Positions 17,131 to 26,317 of a stretch of DNA of 64,000 nucleotides are shown here, in pieces. Position numbers and translations under genes: made by a program. The DNA lies in NCBI GenBank assembly GCA_020635135.1, contig JACKAJ010000015.1, forward strand, positions 372,001 to 436,000. The letters are read 5' to 3'. This DNA comes from Halobacteriovoraceae bacterium (GTDB taxonomy: Bacteria > Bdellovibrionota > Bacteriovoracia > Bacteriovoracales > Bacteriovoracaceae). The first letter of the stretch is position 1; every line of letters begins with the position of its first letter. Under the pieces are notes generated by a model. The model saw only the letters and a program-made list of their open reading frames with translations. It was not told the origin of the DNA and ran no database searches.

Positions 17131-18396
17131 TCACTTCTGGCATTGCCAACCAACTCTCCAACGACACAAAAGCTTCGATTTATCGAGGCATTTTGTAGCA
17201 TCGCAGAGAGCAGCACCCAGTACCCAGCTCACTTTGGTTCCACCAATTTTACGAGCATTGCTTTCAATGTTGAGATTGGGAATTCCTTCGATAAACGACT
17301 TGTAATAGATATTGGCAAAGCACTCCGACTTCACCAAATATTCAGGAGTGTATTTAACAGCAGAATATTTTTTCTGATTGGCCAACAACTCATCTTCAGA
17401 GAATGGACAAATTTCGGCAATATTGGCATCAATTTTTTCAAAATCCACATACCCAAATCCCCCCACGGCATGAAAGGAACTTCCCACGGGAATCTCGATA
17501 CTTTGTCTCCGCCCCTGCGAGTGAGCTTTGACACTTCTAAAGTTGAGAAAATCTTTAATAACGGCTCGATCACCTCTTTCACGAATAACTTTCTTTATGT
17601 TCTTTTGACATTGCTTGAGATCGTAAGAATCACGCCACTTTTTATTGAATATGTGTTCACAGACATTTTTCTTTTCAGTACTGAGAATGCGAAAAGCTTC
17701 ATTTCTTCCTAAACCCAAGAAAGAATAGCTAAAAATATTATAAGTTTGTCCTTTGTAATTCACTGGTGTCGATTGATCTAAACAGTCTTCATCGAATTCG
17801 GTACAAAGATAAGCCAGTTGAACGGAACTTCCTCCCATCTCAATCGTTCCTTGCTTCAAAGTCTTATTTTGATGAAGTTCGTTGATACTTAAAAGAGTAT
17901 AAATTCCCTCTTCACTACCAGAAATTATTCTGGCTGAAACACCAGGGCGGGATAAGTTAAAATAATCTTCTCCCATATTAATAAGTTTTTTATAAATAAA
18001 ACTTTCAAGATCTTTAAATGTTTTTTCAACTTTTTTCACGCCTACTTTTTGCTCAGCTAAGCGCATACCACCCGTAGCGTAGAGGCTGACACTCTTAAGT
18101 TCTGACGAACAACTCCCTGTTTTCTTGTAATGAAAACTCATGAGTAATTGTTCCACAACGTTTTCAATATCCTCATAAGTGCATACATGATCTCCACATT
18201 GCTTTCTCTCTAGGGCCCAAGAAACACCAATATCTTTTTCTTCATCAAAGACATTTTTGAAAGCCCCCTCTGTCTCTTCAAAAGCATAGAGTCGAGTCCC
18301 TGAGCTTCCAGCATCGAAAACGATGACACAATCACTAGCTTGAGCTGTGCTTAAAAAAGTTACAAAAAAGGCAAAGATGATACTTAAAATTTGCAT
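17131..18396 (-). CDS. Exported GDA1/CD39-type nucleoside di/triphosphatase (apyrase)
   Basis: This 421-residue protein has a signal peptide cut near AQA-SD. It shows the apyrase conserved regions in order: VFDAGSSGTRLY at residues 26-37 (ACR1), YATGGMRL (ACR2), GSEEGIY (ACR3), EMGGSSVQLAY (ACR4) and VSWVLGAAL (ACR5). Enzymes with all five hydrolyse extracellular NTPs and NDPs to NMPs. They are common in eukaryotes and known in few bacteria, Legionella being the best-studied case. Several Cys pairs fit an oxidised compartment. Nucleotide salvage from outside the cell is the likely role. Confidence 0.88.
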   Translation of the reverse strand: MQILSIIFAFFVTFLSTAQASDCVIVFDAGSSGTRLYAFEETEGAFKNVFDEEKDIGVSWALERKQCGDHVCTYEDIENVVEQLLMSFHYKKTGSCSSELKSVSLYATGGMRLAEQKVGVKKVEKTFKDLESFIYKKLINMGEDYFNLSRPGVSARIISGSEEGIYTLLSINELHQNKTLKQGTIEMGGSSVQLAYLCTEFDEDCLDQSTPVNYKGQTYNIFSYSFLGLGRNEAFRILSTEKKNVCEHIFNKKWRDSYDLKQCQKNIKKVIRERGDRAVIKDFLNFRSVKAHSQGRRQSIEIPVGSSFHAVGGFGYVDFEKIDANIAEICPFSEDELLANQKKYSAVKYTPEYLVKSECFANIYYKSFIEGIPNLNIESNARKIGGTKVSWVLGAALCDATKCLDKSKLLCRWRVGWQCQK

Positions 18397-18501
18397 AAAA
18401 GGGCTCCACTAAAAATCATTTTTGCCAACTCGTATCTTAGAAAAATGGGATATTCAAGCCCTTGAGAAAAGTGTGAAAAAAAGACCGAAAAGTGCATCGC
18501 G

Positions 18502-19425
18502 TTAAATAATAAAGTCTTGGCAACGATTCTCAAAACTCTCAACCAATAGATGATAGAGCTTTAAATAGCGCTCGCTTTCTTTGCTTTTGGAAAAGCTACT
18601 TTGGATGTATTTCAATCGCCTCTTATCATTTTTACAAGCTGCCCCCAAAACACTTTCGTATTCTAGTAAAGCGGCCATGGGGTACGGGAGAGAATGAGCC
18701 GATGAATAAAATTGAACTGGTTTATTAGAAATCATTGGAAAAAGAGAATCGATCTTTTTTTGGGAATCGCTATCGAGACGAGAAATAAACTGATCGAGAA
18801 AAGGTCCCAGTTGGTAAAAAAGTGAACTGGCCTTTTCTTTGGAATAGACCTTCTTGTCGGAATCATAGGCGGTATCACAACCAGATCTTTGGGTTCCCGT
18901 GTACAAAAATAACTCTTTATGAACTTGGCACTCCACTAGAAACGCATCCACCTCTCCACCTTGCCCTTCAATAGTACTTTCAACAAACTTCTTCACTGTA
19001 AAATGATCCACATAAGGATTAAAATTCTCGCGATAAATAAAGTGAGTGAGTTCGTGAGCTAGATCGAGAACCGCGTGATATGTCGATAAATGCTTATTTA
19101 AGAATATAACTGATTGCGTATCGTAGACGACTTCCAAGGCATTATCAGGATGAAACCTCCGAGTCAGCGTATTATCTGTAATCGATCCTTGGCCGGCGTG
19201 AATAACATCAAAGAGACTTTTATTCCATTGACTCGTTTTTTTAAGAGCTTTTTGAACAAGAGCATTGCCCGATGGTGATTCCTTTAAAAAATCCAATATC
19301 CGCTTAATATTATCTTGGTCATTGTCGTAAATTCGACTCCAAGTTTTATCCAAGTCTCGCTGAGGTTCCCCAGACCAAAGAGAAAGGCTCGATAATCCGA
19401 TAATCAATAAAAAACCAATCTTCAT
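18502..19425 (-). CDS. Secreted putative zinc metallopeptidase (HExxH)
   Basis: The 307-residue protein starts with a signal peptide (IGFLLIIGLSSLSLWSG). It carries HELTH at residues 124-128 within LDLAHELTHFIY, the zincin pattern of two zinc-binding His and a catalytic Glu. GQGGEVDAFLVECQVHKEL, some 35 residues later, offers the third ligand and is a common layout in housekeeping-type secreted metalloproteases. I do not recognise a named family. Two Cys pairs are possible. It lies 30 bp upstream of a shared gene run on the minus strand, but no functional partner is clear. Confidence 0.65.
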   Translation of the reverse strand: MKIGFLLIIGLSSLSLWSGEPQRDLDKTWSRIYDNDQDNIKRILDFLKESPSGNALVQKALKKTSQWNKSLFDVIHAGQGSITDNTLTRRFHPDNALEVVYDTQSVIFLNKHLSTYHAVLDLAHELTHFIYRENFNPYVDHFTVKKFVESTIEGQGGEVDAFLVECQVHKELFLYTGTQRSGCDTAYDSDKKVYSKEKASSLFYQLGPFLDQFISRLDSDSQKKIDSLFPMISNKPVQFYSSAHSLPYPMAALLEYESVLGAACKNDKRRLKYIQSSFSKSKESERYLKLYHLLVESFENRCQDFII

Positions 19426-19455
19426 AGTCTGAAGATCGGTCGATGACTTTAGCTT

Positions 19456-21144
19456 CTAAATATTGCTCTTTCGATAGGTAAAAATGGTAGGTTCCTCGCC
19501 AGTAATTTCAATCTTACCCAAGTTGATCACTCTGGCATTTTTGGCATCACCATCAGCGAGTTTCAGTGAATATTGCCCTTTTGGGAGATGAAAGCTGGCC
19601 ATCCTTAGTTCATTTGGCAAAGTCGTCCAATGCCTCACATCTGCGACTTCAGAAAAAGAAGCTGCTGCAGAACTCCCCATATATGCTATTAAGGCCATGG
19701 AACGGGCCATGGTTTCATTCTTCCCGTCTGAACCTCGCAAGGAAAGATAAGTGGTATAGGCTCCTATTACCGCCAACGCTTGCTTTATGAGAAATCGTGT
19801 TCCAACTTTAAGGAGATACTCTCCACGTTGTTCTTTATTAGTTAAACGAGCATACTCACCTAGGGGTGAACTCAAGGCCACTGGTTCAGATCTCAACAGT
19901 TTATCTTTTTTATACACTTGAATAGAAAAATTATGTGCTACAACTTTGTTTTCAACGTAGGGCAGTTCGAATTGAAGGACTGGTCCCGTTGTGTGAACGT
20001 TGACCATATCGTTGACTTTATAGCTGTCGAATACTTGAACTCCATTATTGGAAACAAAAACCCCACTTGGCTTTAGTCCCAAGACATCGTAAGCAAAAGT
20101 GCGAATGGCTACATTGGCAGCAAATGCCAAGATCTTTTCGGAAGTCGTATGCTTAGAGCTGAAAGCTGAGTTGAGATTGAGATCAATTTTCTTTTTTTCT
20201 TTTTTAGGAATAAGTCCCGTTTCAATAATGACAGAAATATTATTTTTTTCTTTTGCTTTTTTTACATTTTTAATAGCGAGCGAGTGATAAGTTTTACTTT
20301 TTAAAGCCTTTTTATATTCGTTTGAGCGATAACGTTTAAGAAGACTTAAAAGTTTAAAATCAACAAAATACTTTAAATTATCAGCTTCACTGTCGACTAA
20401 ACTTTTTGCTTTCTTTTTAAGCTTTCCCTTAAAATCATTTGGATTATCTTGGATAACTTCGAAAAAGTTATCAGCGTATTCATCAGATTTGTTATTAAAG
20501 TTTTGATAAAGAGGCACTAAGTAATCAAACATTTCTCTAGCATCTTGGTAGAGATTTATCGCTATGGCATCTTCACTTCGCTCTCCAATACATTCGTGAA
20601 TTGTTCCTGCGAAAACCTTGGAAAAAATATCGCTAAAGTAGAGTGTTTTAAATTCTTTAGTTTTTTGAACATTTTCAAAGAAAGCATTCCAAGCCACCAT
20701 TTCCGCACGAGCAGAGAAGAGATTATTCCTCTCTCCCGTTTCTTTATAGAGATTAAAATAGCTTAAGGCTAAGTAATAGTAGACATAAGAGCGTTCAAAG
20801 TCTTCACCATAAAAGTTATCAAGAGTATCATTAAGAAGAATCGTTTTAGCTTTTTTAGAAATAGAGATGGTGTAAAGTTCTTCCATCTTTCTTTTGGCTT
20901 TTTGGAAAAACTCTACCGCTAACTTATAGTCCTTATTAGCGAATGCAATATTCCCTCGTTCCATAAAATACAACAAAGGGGAGTCTTCATCCTCTTTTAA
21001 ACTCGACTTATCTAAAAACTCAGAAGCTTCATTGTATTGCCCCATTTTATAAAGCTTGCGAAGTTCTGCTTGTTCCTTGTCTCTCAAACCTGCACAGTTT
21101 TGAAAGACAAGGAAAAGCAATATAAGTCTTATAAGTTGAGGCAT
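19456..21144 (-). CDS. COG3014-family lipoprotein with TPR-like helices
   Basis: This 562-residue protein has an N-terminal lipoprotein signal ending FLVFQNC, so Cys 17 is the likely lipid anchor. Residues 25-300 are helical, with TPR-like segments (YFMERGNIAFANKDYKLAVEFFQKA). A C-terminal beta region carries ADVRHWTTLPNELRMASF, diagnostic of the COG3014 group. These proteins are found next to LpoB-like and LPP20 lipoproteins in many proteobacteria, as here. Their function is unknown; the company suggests a role at the peptidoglycan-outer membrane interface. It is the last gene of the four-gene operon. Confidence 0.8.
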   Translation of the reverse strand: MPQLIRLILLFLVFQNCAGLRDKEQAELRKLYKMGQYNEASEFLDKSSLKEDEDSPLLYFMERGNIAFANKDYKLAVEFFQKAKRKMEELYTISISKKAKTILLNDTLDNFYGEDFERSYVYYYLALSYFNLYKETGERNNLFSARAEMVAWNAFFENVQKTKEFKTLYFSDIFSKVFAGTIHECIGERSEDAIAINLYQDAREMFDYLVPLYQNFNNKSDEYADNFFEVIQDNPNDFKGKLKKKAKSLVDSEADNLKYFVDFKLLSLLKRYRSNEYKKALKSKTYHSLAIKNVKKAKEKNNISVIIETGLIPKKEKKKIDLNLNSAFSSKHTTSEKILAFAANVAIRTFAYDVLGLKPSGVFVSNNGVQVFDSYKVNDMVNVHTTGPVLQFELPYVENKVVAHNFSIQVYKKDKLLRSEPVALSSPLGEYARLTNKEQRGEYLLKVGTRFLIKQALAVIGAYTTYLSLRGSDGKNETMARSMALIAYMGSSAAASFSEVADVRHWTTLPNELRMASFHLPKGQYSLKLADGDAKNARVINLGKIEITGEEPTIFTYRKSNI

Positions 21145-21156
21145 AGAATTTTAAAT

Positions 21157-21768
21157 TTACCAGCCAAATTTATTTTTTTCAGAATACTTATGAACTTTCG
21201 TTCTCGTTCTCAAAATCTCAGTACCCGATTCGATGTCAGTCATCCTAATATTAACAGAGTACTGCTTAATTGTTTTCCCTTTTCTCGTTTCAGGACGCAT
21301 GTGAACGTTTCCAAAAATCAAGAGATCTGCCCCAGTTTGCTTGCCAATGCTCTTGGCAGTATTAGGGTCAACCATTCCATCATTTTGGTATTTTATTTCT
21401 TCTAAAATTCTTTTTCGAGCTGCTTCGTCGACTAAAACAAAATCTCCCATATTCGATAGACGATTGAGTAACTCATCATTCAGATCACTTATAGGAAAAT
21501 AGGATTCACTTGTCAGATTTTGAACTTCAGCAATAAATACAGCAGGTCGACCAGATTTTTTAGCCAGGTAGCGCTGATAACCTTTGTGATTTTGCATTTG
21601 TTGGATAATTTTATCGATAGCGTTTTCCGTATCACGCATGACCCAATTATCTGTGATCTCTAATGCCTTTTCATCACTTTCATCACCATCGACTCTTTCC
21701 GCTTTAAAACCGGAACAAGACAATAACATCCCTGAAAATAAACTTACCAATAAAAAGTTCTTCAACAT
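21157..21768 (-). CDS. LpoB-like penicillin-binding protein activator lipoprotein
   Basis: The 203-residue lipoprotein has the signal LLVSLFSGMLLSC. Its LpoB-type alpha/beta domain is marked by RPAVFIAEVQNLTSE, LLNRLSNMGDFVLVDE and TGADLLIFGNVHM. In enterics LpoB reaches through the peptidoglycan to activate PBP1B; family members elsewhere are unproven. AAGGGAG precedes the start. It sits between an LPP20 gene and the COG3014 gene with 12-18 bp spacing. Confidence 0.85.
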   Translation of the reverse strand: MLKNFLLVSLFSGMLLSCSGFKAERVDGDESDEKALEITDNWVMRDTENAIDKIIQQMQNHKGYQRYLAKKSGRPAVFIAEVQNLTSESYFPISDLNDELLNRLSNMGDFVLVDEAARKRILEEIKYQNDGMVDPNTAKSIGKQTGADLLIFGNVHMRPETRKGKTIKQYSVNIRMTDIESGTEILRTRTKVHKYSEKNKFGW

Positions 21769-21786
21769 ATAAACTCCCTTAAATTA

Positions 21787-22482
21787 TTATAATCCACGCA
21801 TTTTCATAAAATCGTTATCAGCATCTTCAAGAGCTTTTTCAACTTTCGCTTTCAATTCAGAACTTTGTGTTTTGTTCATCATGTCCATGCGAACTTGATC
21901 AATTGATTTCGAAATTGTTTCACGATCAATTTTTGCAAGTGTCGCACAGGTATAGCCAAAGTAATCTCTCTTTGCTCCAAGATCTTTTTTAAACTCTCTT
22001 TTTTCCCAATATGTTTTCTCAATAGAAGCACCGACGATAATCGCTTGGACTTTTTCAACCAGGCTATTTTCAACGTAGCTTCGCAAAGGTTGGGTCATGG
22101 GGTTATTAGGATCGATCGTTGCAACCCCCTCTTCGCTGGCTCCTAATTTTTTTTGAATGAATGTTGTAATTTCTCCTGCAATATCGGACTTCACATTAGC
22201 CTTGGCCAAATTACATGCCATTTCCCGAGAAACTTTGGGTTCTGTTTCATAAGAGAAAAATTTATACTTATTAACATCATAGCTTTGTTTTTCAGCCCAA
22301 ACACCCGCATCCACGATCCATCCTGGTCGCATGTTCGTTGAAGCATCTCTTACTTTGTAATCCCTCTCAATATTTTCACTAATATCAACATCTTCTACTT
22401 TCTTCATTTCCTTTGATTTTGTAGAACTACAACTTGTCGTAAAAAGAAAAGCTAACCCTAAAGTCATAATTATCAGTTTCAT
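21787..22482 (-). CDS. LPP20-family lipoprotein
   Basis: This 231-residue lipoprotein has the signal ALAFLFTTSC. The family layout follows: a PGWIVDAGVWAEKQ segment, a helix rich in MACNLAKANVKSDIAGEI, and VQAIIVGASIEKTYW. AAAGGAGG gives a strong ribosome-binding site. LPP20 proteins are outer-membrane lipoproteins of unknown role. It is the second gene of the operon and resembles the first in fold but not closely in sequence. Confidence 0.8.
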   Translation of the reverse strand: MKLIIMTLGLAFLFTTSCSSTKSKEMKKVEDVDISENIERDYKVRDASTNMRPGWIVDAGVWAEKQSYDVNKYKFFSYETEPKVSREMACNLAKANVKSDIAGEITTFIQKKLGASEEGVATIDPNNPMTQPLRSYVENSLVEKVQAIIVGASIEKTYWEKREFKKDLGAKRDYFGYTCATLAKIDRETISKSIDQVRMDMMNKTQSSELKAKVEKALEDADNDFMKMRGL

Positions 22483-22501
22483 AAGAAACCTCCTTTATTT
22501 A

Positions 22502-23488
22502 TTAAATTTTTAGTTTATAAAAGTTTTCTACCAATCTTTCTTGGATGTGGTTTTCAAATTTTAAAATACAATCTTCATCATTGCGTCCAACAATCACTTT
22601 CTCTATCGTAAGCTCTCCATATTGATTGCCACGCGAATCTTCATTAATAAAAGATATTTGATAGTTCCATTTCTCAAATCCCTCGACATTGAGATATTCC
22701 TGTTTTTTTTCACTTCTAATTTTAAGAATAACTTGAGCTGTTTCTGATTTTTTAACAAGGATGTGGCCAATTTCATTAATTTTTTCTGTAACGCTCGAAA
22801 TAATTTTTTGAAATGGAGTAGTGCTTAGGGAATCAATGTACACAATTTTTTTCGGGCTAGAGCTCAAAAAGGTTGTGATCTCTTCAAGTGAATATGGAGG
22901 TTGTTTTTTTACTTTATTGAGAAGACGAAAGACCAAATTTTGCTCTTGCCACAGTTTATATAAGCTAATGAGGTTGATATAACTGCTACGCGACTGCCAA
23001 TGAAATAACTCGTTCATCTGCTCTTCAATTCTTTTCATTTTAGTGAGAATTTCAGCATTCATCATTTCTTTATCAAGCTTGGCAAAAGAATAATAATCCC
23101 CTTCAGGATCGTGGTAGCGATGAGCCACGAAAACCCCAACCAAAATTTGGTGAACTTTTTGGTTAATTTCATTTTCACTAAAAGAGAGGCTTTTTTGTTC
23201 AGAAAAATCTGAACTTTGGCTCATGGTCTGAAAATCTTGAAGTTCTGAACTTATTTCGGTTTTAAAATAAGCCGCGAGGTCATTCTTGGCCTGCACATCA
23301 GCTTCCAATTGAGACTTTGCCTGAGCTGACGCACAGATTTCCTGGTTTTCCAGGCAATTTTCTTGGGGATTCTCAATCCAACTGGGACGCGCCAGGGGGT
23401 CGGTTGGCGAACTTCCCTGCAGTCGTTGCTGTGAACATCCTGAGGCTAAAGCCAATAAAAAATACAAGCGCCAAAGCCGCTTCATCAT
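22502..23488 (-). CDS. LPP20-family lipoprotein with C-terminal extension
   Basis: First gene of the lipoprotein operon. The signal LYFLLALASGC leads to a lipid-anchor Cys. The LPP20-like core has ARPSWIENPQENC, SAQAKSQLEADVQAKNDLAAYF and VHQILVGVFVAHRYHDPEGDYYSFAKLD. After it come about 150 further residues, including helical and beta segments, that I cannot assign. I use the ATG at 23488, which lies seven bases after AAGG; an open frame runs 19 codons further upstream but would place the signal peptide inside the protein. The next gene starts 20 bp after its stop. Confidence 0.72.
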   Translation of the reverse strand: MMKRLWRLYFLLALASGCSQQRLQGSSPTDPLARPSWIENPQENCLENQEICASAQAKSQLEADVQAKNDLAAYFKTEISSELQDFQTMSQSSDFSEQKSLSFSENEINQKVHQILVGVFVAHRYHDPEGDYYSFAKLDKEMMNAEILTKMKRIEEQMNELFHWQSRSSYINLISLYKLWQEQNLVFRLLNKVKKQPPYSLEEITTFLSSSPKKIVYIDSLSTTPFQKIISSVTEKINEIGHILVKKSETAQVILKIRSEKKQEYLNVEGFEKWNYQISFINEDSRGNQYGELTIEKVIVGRNDEDCILKFENHIQERLVENFYKLKI

Positions 23489-23669
23489 TTTCATTCCTTT
23501 TTTAAAAGCCTTCCTATTTTCCCTTATGGTTTGAATTGTCGTCAACCCCAGATGCGAAGCGTTAAACCGGCTAAATTATTCACTCTTTTGGTCTTTTCCT
23601 AGACTGGTTTTCGATATTATGCTACCAATCATAAATAACGAAATAGTCTATTCATTGAAGGAGTCGGTT

Positions 23670-24380
23670 ATGAATAATGTTCTCATCATCGAAGATGAGT
23701 TTGATATTGGAGAGCTACTCAAAACCCAGCTGGAAATTGCTGGACTTCACCCCCATGTCATTCGCAATGGAAACGATGCTTTAAAAGAAATTAATGATCA
23801 AGGTGAAAAATATCAGCTCTTTATCATTGATTGGATGCTTCCTGAGTTTACAGGAATAGAGCTCTGTAAATGTATTCGCGAAAACAATAACACCCAGCAT
23901 ATCCCTGTTTTAATGGTTACGGCCCTAACTCAACCTGAAAACATTATTGAAGGCCTCGATGCAGGTGCAGATGATTATATTACTAAGCCCTTTGATATGG
24001 ATGTTCTTTTGGCCCGGGCTAGAGCTCAATTGAGACGTAACCAAATTTTTTCATCGACTAAAGACCAAACGGTCATTGAATTTTTTCCTCTACGAATCGA
24101 CTTTAAAAAATGCCAAGTACTTCTCGGAGAAAGTCCCATATCGTTAACAAAAACAGAATATGAAATCCTAGGAACACTTGCGAAAGATCCTGGCCATGTT
24201 TTTACGAGAGAACAACTTATAAAAAAAATCCTAGGCGATGACGTGCATGTGACTAATAGAACAATTGACACCCACGTCGCTGGATTGAGGAAAAAATTAG
24301 GTGAAGCCTCAAGTTTCGTAGAAACAATACGAGGAATAGGCTATCGCTTTACGGACATTCATGAAACACAACAAACCTAA
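23670..24380 (+). CDS. OmpR/PhoB-family response regulator
   Basis: This 236-residue regulator has a receiver domain (acidic pocket EDE at residues 8-10, phospho-acceptor Asp near 54 in IIDWMLPEFTG, Lys in YITKPFD) and a winged-helix DNA-binding domain (TKTEYEILGTLAKDPGHVFTREQL, then RTIDTHVAGLRKKLG). Residues match the PhoB branch best. The ATG at 23670 has GAAGGAG six bases upstream. It overlaps its kinase gene by 20 bp. Phosphate control is plausible but not shown: no pst or phoU genes lie nearby. Confidence 0.9.
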   Translation: MNNVLIIEDEFDIGELLKTQLEIAGLHPHVIRNGNDALKEINDQGEKYQLFIIDWMLPEFTGIELCKCIRENNNTQHIPVLMVTALTQPENIIEGLDAGADDYITKPFDMDVLLARARAQLRRNQIFSSTKDQTVIEFFPLRIDFKKCQVLLGESPISLTKTEYEILGTLAKDPGHVFTREQLIKKILGDDVHVTNRTIDTHVAGLRKKLGEASSFVETIRGIGYRFTDIHETQQT

Positions 24381-26238
24381 TGTTAGAACGAGAAAAAAAG
24401 CTTCGACGATTTTTCCTTGGACCTATTTTATAAAAATAGCCCGGCTTCACGGGCTCATTCTCATTGTTAGTGTTCTTTCTTCATTTTTTATTCAACGTTA
24501 TTTTTTCAAATCAGAACTTCAAGAAAATTATCGATCTAATCTCATAGAAAAGTTTAGAATTTACAAAGAAGTTTTTAATGATAGTGACAAAATTAAGCTT
24601 CTTTGCCAAAAAATTCCGCTCCCTAGCAACATGTTTTTAACAGTAGTTAATAAAGAATTAGCCCCAGTCTGCCAAAACCCCGTGTTTTCGTTTACACAAT
24701 TTAATCCTCAATTTCTCATCGACGATTTTAAAGATTTGAAAATTAAAACAATTCACAAAAAATTTCGGGACACTTCTCACGATTATTATGTGGCGATTCA
24801 AAATCTTGATCCTGGTTACAAACTCATTGTCGGAAGCTCTGCTGAAACTTTGCAATCGCGTTTTTTTGACCTCGATAAGTCCATCCTGTCATTGCTTTTA
24901 CCATTGATCGTCTTCACCTATCTCTTTTTGTTATGGTCAAGTTTTCAATTTTCAAAACCTTTAAAATCAATTCTTTTTCATGCTTACAAATTAAGCCGTA
25001 AACTCCCTCGGAATTTTAAAAATTTTCAAGATCTCTCTGAACAAGATGAGTGGAAAGAACTTAGAAAGACTTTAAGTATGACTGAAGAAAGCATGGACAA
25101 CCAACTCAAAATAATTAAGCAAGAAGATGAGAAAAACAGGATCCTCCTGGAATCAATCACGGATGGAATCATTGCAATAGACCCTAATGAAAAAACGCTT
25201 TTTTATAATACACGTTTTAGTAACAAATTCTTAAAGAAGCTTACCCTCAAAAAACAATATTCACTTGAAGAAATTTTTCAAGATAACGAAATTTTAGAAT
25301 CATTTCGGACTTGCTTAAAAACAGCAACGTCTTGTCGTGTAAAGGATTTTAAAATTTTTCATAAAAATAGAACACTCTACTATGACATCATCATTAACCC
25401 AATCATTGAAGAAGAACACCACAAAATTCATGGAGCCGTTGGAGTTTTCCACAATGTGACTGAAGCTAAGCTCACTGAACAGATGCGAGTCGACTTTGTG
25501 GCCAATGTTTCTCACGAAATTAGAACTCCCCTGACTTCAATAAAGGGCTTTTCTCAAGTATTAAAATCTCAAGAGAAACGCATTCCAGATGAGCTTAAAG
25601 ATTATCTCGATAAAATCATTTCAAATACGGAAAGACTTCACACTTTATTCCAAGATCTCTTAGAACTTTCTGTTATTGAATCAAAACATCGTTTAAAGAA
25701 AAAGGAAATTAATCTCAAGAAAATGGTAGAAAACGTCAAAGCAATGCTACTGCAAAACTACCGACAAAAGAAAATCAATATTGAATATGATATTCCAATT
25801 GAAACAATTAACGTCGACCCTAAGCTTTTTGAACAAGTCCTCATTAACTTAGTCGACAATGCTTGCAAGTATGCCGGAAATGAACCCACTATAAAAATTT
25901 CAAACTTTGAAGATGGGGACAATCTCATTATCACTATTTCCGACAACGGCCCTGGTATATCTCGTGAGCACTTAGGTCGAGTTTTTGAACGTTTCTATCG
26001 GATTGATTCTTCCCGACAAAAAGGCGATGAGATTAAGGCGCATGGAGGAACAGGTCTTGGGCTTTCCATCGTTAAACACATTATTAATAAACATAAAGGT
26101 AAGATTTGGGTCGAAAGTGAGGAAAATCGCGGAACAATATTTTTTATTGAAATCCCTCATACTCAACCAAATATTCAACTCTACCACCTTCCAGAACACT
26201 CAACTACCCATCACCAAACTCCTCCTTCCTTGCACTAA
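24361..26238 (+). CDS. PhoR-like sensor histidine kinase
   Basis: The 625-residue inner-membrane kinase has two transmembrane helices (about residues 28-46 and 175-198) enclosing a roughly 130-residue periplasmic sensor domain. A PAS domain follows (about 255-370, ITDGIIAIDPNEK). The dimerisation box FVANVSHEIRTPL carries the phospho-His near 385, and the ATPase domain has NLVDNACKYAG, SDNGPGISREH and GTGLGLSIV. The order TM-sensor-TM-PAS-HisKA-HATPase is that of PhoR. The start codon lies inside the regulator gene, so the two are coupled. Confidence 0.9.
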   Translation: MKHNKPNVRTRKKASTIFPWTYFIKIARLHGLILIVSVLSSFFIQRYFFKSELQENYRSNLIEKFRIYKEVFNDSDKIKLLCQKIPLPSNMFLTVVNKELAPVCQNPVFSFTQFNPQFLIDDFKDLKIKTIHKKFRDTSHDYYVAIQNLDPGYKLIVGSSAETLQSRFFDLDKSILSLLLPLIVFTYLFLLWSSFQFSKPLKSILFHAYKLSRKLPRNFKNFQDLSEQDEWKELRKTLSMTEESMDNQLKIIKQEDEKNRILLESITDGIIAIDPNEKTLFYNTRFSNKFLKKLTLKKQYSLEEIFQDNEILESFRTCLKTATSCRVKDFKIFHKNRTLYYDIIINPIIEEEHHKIHGAVGVFHNVTEAKLTEQMRVDFVANVSHEIRTPLTSIKGFSQVLKSQEKRIPDELKDYLDKIISNTERLHTLFQDLLELSVIESKHRLKKKEINLKKMVENVKAMLLQNYRQKKINIEYDIPIETINVDPKLFEQVLINLVDNACKYAGNEPTIKISNFEDGDNLIITISDNGPGISREHLGRVFERFYRIDSSRQKGDEIKAHGGTGLGLSIVKHIINKHKGKIWVESEENRGTIFFIEIPHTQPNIQLYHLPEHSTTHHQTPPSLH

Positions 26239-26317
26239 AATATTACCTCAATAGATTTTTCTATTAATTTTGTTGTAAAATTGAATTTACCTTCACATTT
26301 TTAAGGTGGTGCTCTTA

